Notes under the pieces: model-generated
Database searches by the model: none
The model's input: the letters and a program-made list of their open reading frames with translations, nothing else
Told to the model about the DNA's origin: nothing
Translations under genes and position numbers: made by a program
NCBI RefSeq assembly: GCF_000696305.2
Contig: NZ_AOMT01000011.1
Coordinates: 1 to 48,273, forward strand
DNA from: Moraxella bovoculi 237
GTDB taxonomy: Bacteria; Pseudomonadota; Gammaproteobacteria; Pseudomonadales; Moraxellaceae
Direction: 5' to 3'
DNA length: 48,273 nucleotides
Shown here: one piece after another, positions 9,915 to 17,125 of the stretch
How positions within the stretch are numbered: the stretch's first letter is position 1
Layout of the letters: every line of letters begins with the position of its first letter

Positions 9915-10337
9915 TTAGAGTGCAGCTCCTTTTTTTCCATGCCGAATAATATTTTGCCGTCCCCATGCTTGATTTGCAATTGCTTTGGCTTGTTGAGAGT
10001 TTCTCGTGTAGATATTCGCACCTTTTGATAGAGCAGCACCAGCAACTCTCTGCGTTACCCATCTTTGTGCTATAAAACGCCCACCATGAATCACCCCTAT
10101 TGCCACCAATGGAGCAACCGCTCCTTCCGTCTCCTGCATCTCTGCAAGTGTCATATCGGTGGCTTGCAAATTTTCTATATCATCAAAAGCAAACGATAAA
10201 TCGGCTTCCTGGGTTGGTTGAGTAGATAATTCTACACTTGGTGTGGTGCTTAGTATGGCTTGATAAACAGTCGTCTCTGCAAAAGCAGGGGCGGTGATAA
10301 TAGTAGCACTTAGTGCTAGGATTGAAAATTTTTTCAC
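9915..10337 (-). CDS. Precursor B: Sec-exported peptide with double-glycine-type leader
   Basis: Paralogue of precursor A. The GTG at 10337 follows AAGGA by 8 bases and aligns with the ATG of A, so I chose it. The 140 residues comprise signal peptide VKKFSILAL...APAFA-E, LSFAFDD, the leader NLQATDMTLAEMQETEGA, and then a core with GGRFIAQRW and SQQAKAIANQAWG. The frame ends early in RHGKKGAAL. Removing one A from the A7 run at 9930-9936 would extend it to 9848 with ELHSNYSHYQHTNQK and a further tail, which closely resembles the tail preserved in copy C. The C-terminus is therefore probably truncated by slippage. The cutter would again be the C39 peptidase. Confidence 0.6.
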   Translation of the reverse strand: MKKFSILALSATIITAPAFAETTVYQAILSTTPSVELSTQPTQEADLSFAFDDIENLQATDMTLAEMQETEGAVAPLVAIGVIHGGRFIAQRWVTQRVAGAALSKGANIYTRNSQQAKAIANQAWGRQNIIRHGKKGAAL

Positions 10338-10410
10338 AATATTTTTCCTTAAATTACAAGTCCCAGCCATCAGCAAGGCTTGTTAAAGTACAGTTGTTCT
10401 GATTTGAATG

Positions 10411-10438
10411 ATACTATAGTATTCTTTTGCTTTGTCAA
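10411..10438 (-). promoter_or_regulatory. Promoter of module B with conserved 5' UTR dyad
   Basis: Minus strand: -35 TTGACA (10433-10438) and -10 TAGTAT (10411-10416, spacer 16) or TATCAT (10408-10413, spacer 19). The leader dyad is present as ATCAGAA and TGCTGAT: relative to copy A the outer G:C pair has become A:T on both sides, a covarying change. Confidence 0.5.
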
Positions 10439-10497
10439 ACACTTCTTGTGATTTTTTACTGGTTAAAATTCATTGCTTTTATTTCTGTATTTATTGT

Positions 10498-10602
10498 TCA
10501 GCGACTTTTATCCGCCAAGATATCTTCTATTGTGAGGGGTAGGTCGGCGTGGGCGATGAGTGGAAAAATAAGCACAATAGATAATAAATTATTAACTTTC
10601 AT
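10498..10602 (-). pseudogene. 5' remnant of a second outer-membrane barrel gene
   Basis: A 34-codon frame starts at 10602: MKVNNLLSIVLIFPLIAHA, then DLPLTIEDILADKSR and a stop. It is clearly homologous to the first 35 residues of the barrel protein at 6809-7748 (signal peptide plus DLPLTVDDILADKNR). Nothing downstream matches. It lies between immunity gene C and promoter B, the place the barrel gene would occupy if it once followed module C. This points to a past duplication or recombination that inserted modules A and B. Confidence 0.75.
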
Positions 10603-10660
10603 TTTGGATTTCCATAAATAATATGCTTTGACCAATTAAGCAGAGTGGACCTTGCCCATC

Positions 10661-11071
10661 CTATGCCACCAATAAGACAACACCAGTATCTATGACAAAA
10701 CCCGCTCTTAAGTCTTTTATGCTTATCTTTTTGGCAATATTAGACGGTCTGCTATCTTCCTCATAAATAGAAAATGTAAAACTACCAACCTTATCAAAAA
10801 CATCATGCAAAAATAATTCCCCATCTTGATTTAGACATCTTTGGTATTTGGCAATAATCTTTCCTCTTTGTATGTCCTTATAGATATCTTTGAGCTGTTT
10901 TTTGGGCAGGCTATCATTAAGCAATTCTCCATCAATGATGGTCTGACAATCACTCAATTCCCAAGCCCAGCCAGTAAGACTGTTATTTTTTACATCTTTT
11001 GATAGGTAATGATTGGCCAGACGAAAAGAGTGCTTTTCCATACTCTCAAAAGGTTGTATCTCAAAAAACAT
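10661..11071 (-). CDS. Putative immunity protein of module C
   Basis: With the start at 11071 (GAGG box 6 bases upstream) the protein has 136 residues, beginning MFFEIQPFESMEKHSF, of no family that I recognise. It shares its first five residues and its size with the module B gene. It is soluble and has no signal peptide. Its precursor (11117-11633) is a pseudogene while this frame is intact, consistent with immunity being kept after toxin loss. An upstream in-frame ATG at 11116, next to the ancestral precursor stop, would add 15 residues but has no ribosome site. Confidence 0.5.
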   Translation of the reverse strand: MFFEIQPFESMEKHSFRLANHYLSKDVKNNSLTGWAWELSDCQTIIDGELLNDSLPKKQLKDIYKDIQRGKIIAKYQRCLNQDGELFLHDVFDKVGSFTFSIYEEDSRPSNIAKKISIKDLRAGFVIDTGVVLLVA

Positions 11072-11116
11072 TTTATGCCTCAAAAATACCATCAATAAAT
11101 AACCATTCAAAATCAT

Positions 11117-11633
11117 CTACGATATTGATTGCCATAAAAAAATATGTCCTTTATTTTCCATGCCATTTATTTTTCGTATTGTCGGTTGATAATGAGAATA
11201 ATCAACATGTTTTCGATGTCCACTCGGTCCATGTCGAGTAACATTGCTTTTGCCGTACGCCTAATTTGCCAAACTTTTCGCCTGTTGTGATGTACCTAAC
11301 ACATGAGATTACAACCTTTGCGTGCCGCATTTACAGCAATACTTCTAGAAACATAGCGTGTTGCAATAAACCTACCTGTATTCATTGCAAAACACCAAGT
11401 GCATAGATAGGAGCAACCGCCCCCTCCGTCTCCTGCATCTCGCTATCAGTCATTGCGACTGCTTGTAAGTTTTGGATATCCTCAAAAGCAAACGATAGGT
11501 CGGTTGCTTGAGTCGTTTGACTAGATAATTCTACACTTAGGGCAGTACTTGGTATAGACAAACAGTTGTTTCTGCAAAAACACGGGCGCTAATAATAGTA
11601 GCACTTAGTGCTAGGATTGATAGTTTTTTTCAT
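11117..11633 (-). pseudogene. Precursor C, inactivated
   Basis: Degenerate paralogue of precursors A and B. After the ATG at 11633 an A7 tract (A6 in A and B) shifts the frame. Restoring it gives MKKLSILALSATIIS, then a second lesion near 11565, then LSFAFEDIQNLQAVAMTDSE and MQETEGAVAPIYALGV before a third break. A further frame reads MNTGRFIATRYVSRSIAV, then SQQAKSLAN, a stop, and a tail with NVTRHG and HVDYSHYQPT that ends at 11117. The tail parallels the out-of-frame extension of precursor B, showing that both once had a longer His-rich C-terminus. At least four lesions are visible. Confidence 0.75.
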
Positions 11634-11685
11634 AAAACTTTTCTTTATTAACATTAGGAAAAGCTATCAGTATGGCACTGATAGT

Positions 11686-11725
11686 CAATAACTACACTAA
11701 TGTAGTATATTTAGTGTAGTTATTG
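11686..11725. repeat. 15-bp perfect inverted repeat
   Basis: CAATAACTACACTAA (11686-11700), a 10-base loop, then its exact complement (11711-11725). A second 7-bp dyad, CTATCAG/CTGATAG, lies at 11664-11684. Together they replace the promoter and leader dyad found upstream of the other precursors, just before pseudogene C. No U tail follows on either strand. Confidence 0.6.
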
Positions 11726-11735
11726 TGTACGATAG

Positions 11736-11769
11736 CAAAAAACACAGTTGTATATGTCAGGTGTTTTTT
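11736..11769 (-). terminator. Likely terminator after immunity gene D
   Basis: A 9-bp stem (AAAAAACAC with GTGTTTTTT) and a 15-base loop, with a T-rich tail on either strand, begins 12 bases past the stop of the gene at 11781-12068. The large loop and AT-rich stem make it moderate. Confidence 0.45.
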
Positions 11770-11780
11770 ATAATTTTTAT

Positions 11781-12068
11781 TTAGTTTGTTTGATTTTTAT
11801 CTTTTGATAACTTTTTAACAACCAAACTATAAAATAAACGCTCAATTTGATAAGAAAATAATTTATACAATAAAATCGCTATAAAACCAAATAAAGATAC
11901 AACCGTATTTTGCCAGTAAGCACCAACCAAGACAATCACAATCAACAAACTTAACAGAAAATATCCCAATATCTGTAACTTTTTTTCACAATCAATACAT
12001 CTAGACTGATGCTCTAAGTTGTTTATACAATTTTTATCACAACTTAATTGTTTTTTTATAAAATTCAT
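11781..12068 (-). CDS. Small membrane protein, putative immunity protein of module D
   Basis: A 95-residue protein with a polar N-terminus containing four cysteines (SCDKNCINN, SRCIDCEKK), then two hydrophobic segments (LGYFLLSLLIVIVLVGAY and VVSLFGFIAILLYKLF) and a basic tail. The Cys pairs could bind a metal or form disulfides. I do not recognise a family. It follows broken precursor D by 117 bases and is intact, as in module C. Small two-segment membrane proteins are common as bacteriocin immunity proteins, but this call rests on position. Confidence 0.5.
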   Translation of the reverse strand: MNFIKKQLSCDKNCINNLEHQSRCIDCEKKLQILGYFLLSLLIVIVLVGAYWQNTVVSLFGFIAILLYKLFSYQIERLFYSLVVKKLSKDKNQTN

Positions 12069-12185
12069 AATAATCCAATTATATTAACTATGATGCAAAG
12101 AAAAAATAATTAAACTTAACCTGCCTGTTTTAAACAAATAAGCAGATTAAGTCTTACCAAGCTACTCAACAAACAAGCAGTACAA

Positions 12186-12555
12186 CTACTTACCTTTATT
12201 ACTATTACCTTGGCTTTTACCCCAAGTATATGTACCATAAACCAAACCAGCATTACTAATATAATGTTTAGCTAGTTGATTTGTAACAAAACGACCTCCC
12301 ACATTCAAAATAATGGGTATAAAAGCCCCCTCCATCTCTGCCATCTACTTATCTGTCATGGCAACAGTTTGTAAGTTTTCTACATCATCAAACGCAAAAG
12401 ACAAATCCGCTTGTGAAGTGGTGGCTGATGTATCCATAACATCAAGTGAAACGGTAGATTGTGTAACGCTTGGTGTGGCATAAGAGTTTACTTCTGCAAA
12501 AGCAGGAGTAATGGCAGTGGTTGCAGTCAGTGCAAGGATTGAGAATTTTTTTCAT
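12186..12555 (-). pseudogene. Precursor D, inactivated
   Basis: Fourth paralogue. The ATG at 12555 follows AAGGA but is followed by an A7 tract that shifts the frame, as in copy C. With one A removed it reads MKKFSILALTATTAITPAFA, then LSFAFDDVENLQTVAMTDK, an in-frame TAG exactly where copies A and C have Glu (position -8 of the leader), then MAEMEGAFIPIILNVGGRF and a core ending in GNSNKGK. Two lesions therefore silence it while the rest is well kept, so the loss is recent. Confidence 0.75.
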
Positions 12556-12633
12556 GAGATTTTCCTTAACATAAAAATACAAGCCTTATCCGTCAGCAAG
12601 ACTTGATAGAGTACGATTGTGCTGACTTGCGTG

Positions 12634-12661
12634 GTATTATAGTTGTTTTTTGATTTATCAA
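12634..12661 (-). promoter_or_regulatory. Promoter of module D with conserved 5' UTR dyad
   Basis: Minus strand: -35 TTGATA (12656-12661), 16-base spacer, -10 TAATAC (12634-12639). The downstream leader keeps GTCAGCA and TGCTGAC, as in copy A. Confidence 0.45.
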
Positions 12662-12720
12662 GGTTGTTTGGACAAATGTACATTTTACACCTCTTGCCAT
12701 CAATAACTTTATCAGCAACA

Positions 12721-12748
12721 AAAAACCCCACCAAATGGCAGGGCTTTT
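12721..12748 (-). terminator. Intrinsic terminator after sdhB
   Basis: On the minus strand AAAAGCCCTGCC pairs with GGTGGGGTTTT around a tight loop (three wobbles), with a U run following. It lies 13 bases past the sdhB stop and separates the sdh operon from the accessory island. Confidence 0.75.
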
Positions 12749-12761
12749 GGGCAAATGATGA

Positions 12762-13472
12762 TCAGCCCGCCACATCAAGCAGCATGTTACGGATGTGTCC
12801 GATTGCCTTAGTTGGGTTTAGACCCTTAGGACATACAGACACACAGTTCATAATGCCACGGCAACGGAACAGGCTAAATGGGTCATCCAGACGTGCCAAA
12901 CGAGCTTGGGTGTCGCTGTCACGGCTGTCAATGATGAAACGATAGCCATTCAGTAGTGCCGATGGACCCAGGAACTTATCAGGATTCCACCAGAATGATG
13001 GGCATGAGGTTGAGCAGCATGCACATAGAATACATTCATATAGACCGTTTAGTTTCTCACGATCTTCTGGTGATTGTAAACGCTCTTTTGGTGGTGCAGG
13101 TTGATCGTTGATCAAGAACGGATGAACTTTTTCATACTGAGCGTAGAATTGGTTCATATCTACCACCAAATCTTTAATCACTGGTAGCCCAGGTAGTGGA
13201 CGTACGACGATTTTATTTGGTAAGGTGTTCATGTTGATCAGACATGCAAGACCGTTCTTACCGTTGATGTTCATACCATCAGAACCACAGATGCCCTCAC
13301 GGCAGCTGCGACGGAAAGTTAGGGTCTCGTCGATTTTTTTAAGACGTAGCAGAACATCAAGAAGCATACGATCAGAATCTAGAAGTTCGATTTCGTAAGT
13401 CTGCATGTATGGGGCGTTGTCTTTGTCTGGGTCGTAGCGATAAATCTCTACAATGCGCTTGCCTCGACTCAT
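12762..13472 (-). CDS. sdhB: Succinate dehydrogenase iron-sulfur subunit
   Basis: Electron-transfer subunit of complex II, carrying electrons from SdhA FAD to quinone. With the start at 13472 (GGAG box 7 bases before the [19 protein letters not shown]) it has 236 residues. It shows the 2Fe-2S ligands ([10 protein letters not shown] plus a later Cys), the 4Fe-4S motif [12 protein letters not shown], and the 3Fe-4S segment [17 protein letters not shown]. Last gene of sdhCDAB, 73 bases after sdhA, ending at a strong terminator. Confidence 0.97.
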   Translation of the reverse strand: MSRGKRIVEIYRYDPDKDNAPYMQTYEIELLDSDRMLLDVLLRLKKIDETLTFRRSCREGICGSDGMNINGKNGLACLINMNTLPNKIVVRPLPGLPVIKDLVVDMNQFYAQYEKVHPFLINDQPAPPKERLQSPEDREKLNGLYECILCACCSTSCPSFWWNPDKFLGPSALLNGYRFIIDSRDSDTQARLARLDDPFSLFRCRGIMNCVSVCPKGLNPTKAIGHIRNMLLDVAG

Positions 13473-13545
13473 TGTCTTTCTCCGCAATTGGCTTGGGCGT
13501 CTGGCAGTTTGGCTTTTGCCCAAGCGTTTTGTTAATTGTTAAAAA

Positions 13546-15396
13546 TTAGAACGTACGAACGCGTGGCTCACAGTAATCCACAGTTAGAGGCTTCTTGCGA
13601 ACTGGCTTATAAATCACACGGTTACCTTCAGAGTACCAAAGCGTGTGCTTCATCCATTCGTGGTCATTACGTCCCAGCGGTGCATAGTCGTCATCAGCAG
13701 GACGCTCATAATCTAGTACGCTGTGCGCACCACGGCACTCGTGACGTAGAGCAGCTGATAGCATGGTCGCCTTAGCAACTTCATACAAGTTCGCCACTTC
13801 TAGCGCTTCGATACGTGAGGTGTTGAAGACAGCTGATTTGTCTTTTAGGTGGATTTGCTCAACTTTTGGTGCCAGAGCTAAAATTCTCTCTACGCCTTCG
13901 TCCATCAACGCTTGGGTACGGAATACGCCTGCGTGTGATTGCATGATAGAACGGATCTCATCAGCAACTTCTTGGGCATTGTAGCCTTCGGTTGAGTTTT
14001 GTAGCTTATCAAGACGACCTTGAGTGTAGTCAAGTACGCGTGGATCTAGCGGCTTGTAACCGCGGTCAGACTTCGCGAATTCATCAAGGATGTGCTGACC
14101 TGCTGCGCGGCCAAATACCACCAAGTCAAGTAGTGAGTTCGTACCTAGACGGTTCGCACCGTGTACAGACACACACGCACACTCACCGATCGCATACAGA
14201 CCTTTGATCACGCGACCTTCAGTGTATAGGCCTTGTTCATCAACGTTACCATCTAGAACAGGTACAGTTACTTGTCCGTGGATGTTGGTTGGGATGCCGC
14301 CCATCATGTAGTGAATGGTAGGTACAACAGGAACAGGCTCTTTGGTGATGTCAACGTTCGCAAAGTTATGACTGATCTCAAATACAGAAGGCAGGCGCTT
14401 CATGATCTCGGCGTGACCTAAGTGGGTCATGTCCATCACAATGTAGTCGCCATTGGGACCACAGCCGCGACCTTCTTTGATCTCTTGGTCCATAGAACGT
14501 GATACGAAGTCACGCGGCGCAAGGTCTTTTAGAGTTGGGGCATAACGCTCCATGAACGCTTCGCCGTGCTTATTACGAAGGATTGCACCTTCACCACGAC
14601 AGCCTTCAGTCAATAGTACGCCAGCGCCTGCCACACCTGTTGGGTGGAATTGCCAGAATTCCATATCTTGTAGCGGGATGCCTGCACGCACAACCATGCC
14701 CAGACCATCACCTGTGTTAATGTAGGCATTGGTAGAAGCGCGGAAGATACGACCTGCACCACCTGTCGCTAGTACGGTAGTTTGAGCTTGGAATACAGAG
14801 ATGTTGCCTGTTTCTTGATCTAGCGCAACCACACCATTGATGTTACCGTCAGCATCTTTGATCAGGTCAAGAGCGATCCACTCAACGAAGAATTGGGTGC
14901 CTTTCTCAAGGTTTTTTTGGTATAGTGTGTGCAGCAGCGCGTGACCTGTACGGTCAGCTGCAGCACAGGCACGTGGAACAGCTTTTTCGCCGTAGTTAGC
15001 ACTGTGACCGCCGAATGGACGCTGATAGATTGTACCGTCTGCATTACGGTCGAATGGCATACCCATGTGCTCTAGCTCATATACAACCTTTGGTGCCTCG
15101 CGGCACATATATTCGATTGCGTCTTGGTCACCCAACCAGTCAGAACCTTTTACGGTGTCATAGAAGTGGAAGTGCCAGTTGTCATTACTCATGTTACCCA
15201 AAGATGCACCAATACCGCCTTGAGCAGCAACAGTGTGCGAACGAGTTGGGAAAACTTTAGTCAGTACCGCCACCTTCATGCCGCCTTCTACAAGCTGCAA
15301 AGATGCACGCATACCAGAGCCACCGCCACCGACGATGACAGCGTCAAAGTTTAGCGTGGGGATGTTATTAATTGTATTATCTTGTGCTGATGCCAT
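13546..15396 (-). CDS. sdhA: Succinate dehydrogenase flavoprotein subunit
   Basis: Catalytic subunit of complex II that oxidises succinate to fumarate. The 616-residue protein has the FAD motif GGGGSGMRAS (residues 23-32), covalent-FAD His54 in TRSHTVAAQGG, and the substrate-site segments FWQFHPTGVAGAG and HGANRLGTNSLLDLVVFG. Length is typical. An AGGA box precedes the ATG. It lies between sdhD and sdhB in the standard order. Confidence 0.97.
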   Translation of the reverse strand: MASAQDNTINNIPTLNFDAVIVGGGGSGMRASLQLVEGGMKVAVLTKVFPTRSHTVAAQGGIGASLGNMSNDNWHFHFYDTVKGSDWLGDQDAIEYMCREAPKVVYELEHMGMPFDRNADGTIYQRPFGGHSANYGEKAVPRACAAADRTGHALLHTLYQKNLEKGTQFFVEWIALDLIKDADGNINGVVALDQETGNISVFQAQTTVLATGGAGRIFRASTNAYINTGDGLGMVVRAGIPLQDMEFWQFHPTGVAGAGVLLTEGCRGEGAILRNKHGEAFMERYAPTLKDLAPRDFVSRSMDQEIKEGRGCGPNGDYIVMDMTHLGHAEIMKRLPSVFEISHNFANVDITKEPVPVVPTIHYMMGGIPTNIHGQVTVPVLDGNVDEQGLYTEGRVIKGLYAIGECACVSVHGANRLGTNSLLDLVVFGRAAGQHILDEFAKSDRGYKPLDPRVLDYTQGRLDKLQNSTEGYNAQEVADEIRSIMQSHAGVFRTQALMDEGVERILALAPKVEQIHLKDKSAVFNTSRIEALEVANLYEVAKATMLSAALRHECRGAHSVLDYERPADDDYAPLGRNDHEWMKHTLWYSEGNRVIYKPVRKKPLTVDYCEPRVRTF

Positions 15397-15445
15397 GTTA
15401 AATCCTAGAATTTTATGAATTTGTCAAACGTTGATGAATGGTAAA

Positions 15446-15802
15446 TTACCAAAAAATCATCACACCCCAGAACAGATACACCAAAACAGCGACGATAACC
15501 GCCGCTTGCAGTACGATGCGCAGACCTGATGATTTAACATAGTCGGTAAATACTGTCCACATACCAACCCACGCATGAAACACCAATGACAAAATCGCCA
15601 CAAGACTAAACAGCTTCATTGGCAGGCTCATCATAAAACCATGCCACGCGTTGTAATCTACTTGATTGAACAAGAAAAATCCGATCACAACAACAGCATA
15701 AACTGCCAAAACTACTGCGCTGATACGCTGCAAAATCCAATCGCGCGAACCTGAACCGGTAAGACCTGTTGCGCTTTTAACACCTGAATTATTTCTAGCC
15801 AT
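15446..15802 (-). CDS. sdhD: Succinate dehydrogenase membrane anchor subunit
   Basis: Small hydrophobic anchor of complex II that, with SdhC, holds heme b and the quinone site. The start at 15802 (MARNNSGVKS) overlaps the sdhC stop by one base (TAATG), indicating coupled translation; an upstream in-frame ATG at 15817 lies inside sdhC. The 118 residues have three membrane segments. SRDWILQRISAVVL and FHAWVGMWTVFTDYVK are family hallmarks, the latter with the conserved His. Confidence 0.93.
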   Translation of the reverse strand: MARNNSGVKSATGLTGSGSRDWILQRISAVVLAVYAVVVIGFFLFNQVDYNAWHGFMMSLPMKLFSLVAILSLVFHAWVGMWTVFTDYVKSSGLRIVLQAAVIVAVLVYLFWGVMIFW

Positions 15803-16191
15803 TAGAACATCACCCATACAAACGAAGCCACAATCAAGATCGCCGCAATCACAAAGCTAATAACAGCAGCAGTCTTACCAGACTTAAATTCTTCATTCAT
15901 GCCAAGGTCAGCAAGCAAGTGCTTGATACCCATCACGAAGTGGTATGCTGTCGCCGCCACAAAAATCCAAGCCACGAAACGAAGCAATACATTGTCAAAC
16001 ACAGAAGCAAAGCCTTCAGGTGATGACAGTGACGTCTGCAGAATGCACAACATCACAGGAACAAGTAAAAATAGCACAATGCCAGAAACACGGTGCAAAA
16101 TAGAAGCCATGGCAATTGGCGACTTTGAGTTCACCGCAATCACTTGGCTTAGAGGTAAGTTAATCGGTCGGTTGCTTTTCACAGCGGGCAT
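15802..16191 (-). CDS. sdhC: Succinate dehydrogenase cytochrome b556 subunit
   Basis: First gene of sdhCDAB; membrane anchor with a heme b ligand. The 129 residues contain SILHRVSG (30-37, quinone-site region), three membrane segments, and AYHFVMGIKHLLADLG with heme-ligand candidate His84. AAGG touches the ATG directly, which is too close; a GTG at codon 4 would have 9-base spacing and is a real alternative start. Confidence 0.93.
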   Translation of the reverse strand: MPAVKSNRPINLPLSQVIAVNSKSPIAMASILHRVSGIVLFLLVPVMLCILQTSLSSPEGFASVFDNVLLRFVAWIFVAATAYHFVMGIKHLLADLGMNEEFKSGKTAAVISFVIAAILIVASFVWVMF

Positions 16192-16880
16192 CCTTATCTA
16201 ATTTACGCCGAAAAGGGCAAGGAGAGCTGGCTGAAGGGTATGTCAATTGCCCTGGCGCACATTTACTTTGGGTTATTAAATCCCTAAAAAGTTCGATTTT
16301 ACCATTAAACTTTTTAATGATTGTATTTAATAAAGCAAAACAAATCTGCGTTTTGAGATTTTTTGACACTCTAACACAGCGAACACCATCAAAAAATAAA
16401 CTTTTATAGACGAGTTTCTTTAGTTTGGGTAAATAAGAACAGCCAATATCGCCCAAAGCCTTGCAGTGCAAGTGATTATCATTTATAAAAGCGGTTTGGT
16501 AAATATTGGAATTATAAAACGCTTAGGAGAATTTTACAAATAAATTTCCCCATTTTATGTAAAAATAGGGGCAATTTTTTGTAACCAATAAAAAATAATC
16601 GCAATATCAGGGTAAAACATGCACAAAGCTCAACTTAAACAAAATCATGGTTATAAAAGCAACAAACTTATATTTATACAAATCCTTAACTTATCAAATT
16701 ATCAAAGTACGCATTTATATTGTTACAAATAATGTCATCAGCCCAAAATAGCTTGTCAAGTTCGTGAATTATCCCTACAATCATAGTTGCGTTTTAATGC
16801 ACAACTGTTTTCGCTGACGGCTTAATCTTATTTATCAAATCACGCTAAAATGATTTTTTGATAAATATTTCTTGATTTAG
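16192..16880. other. sdhC-gltA divergent intergenic region
   Basis: About 690 AT-rich bases between the sdhC start and the gltA promoter. Visible structure: an AGGGCAA/TTGCCCT dyad near 16215-16255 in the sdh leader, and an 8-bp dyad AAAAAGTT/AACTTTTT (16286-16293, 16308-16315). I could not pick a convincing sdhC promoter. Short open frames here have no ribosome site and look spurious. Confidence 0.4.
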
Positions 16881-16882
16881 GC

Positions 16883-16911
16883 TTGTAAGTTGGTGAAAGT
16901 TTTTGTATTAT
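16883..16911 (+). promoter_or_regulatory. Predicted sigma-70 promoter of gltA
   Basis: -35 TTGTAA (16883-16888), a 17-base spacer, -10 TATTAT (16906-16911). Transcription from about 16918 would give a leader of about 208 bases, unusually long, with several short complementary segments (for example GTCGCGTC near 16973 and GATGACGC near 17007). Confidence 0.55.
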
Positions 16912-17125
16912 CATCGCAACCAAATCGTGTGCGCTGTTTAAGTTTGTGCACCTTTATAAAGCTAAACAAGGATGTCGCGTCCATGCTTAAAGGCTTAACA
17001 TAGATGCGATGACGCCCGTCTGATATTCTGTATTTGTAGGACCGGTCAGTCTGTGAAGGAAAATAGTCAATCACCCACGGTATGAATACAGTTCAAGGAC
17101 GCAACCAACCCAAAAGAGGTCTATT

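Noticed and set aside
10427-10621. Plus-strand 64-codon frame between modules B and C
   Set aside because: It is antisense to the barrel-gene remnant and promoter B and has no ribosome site.
16877-17074. 65-codon minus-strand frame in the gltA leader and a 103-codon frame at 16160-16471
   Set aside because: They overlap the gltA promoter/leader and the sdhC start, have no ribosome site and no protein-like composition.
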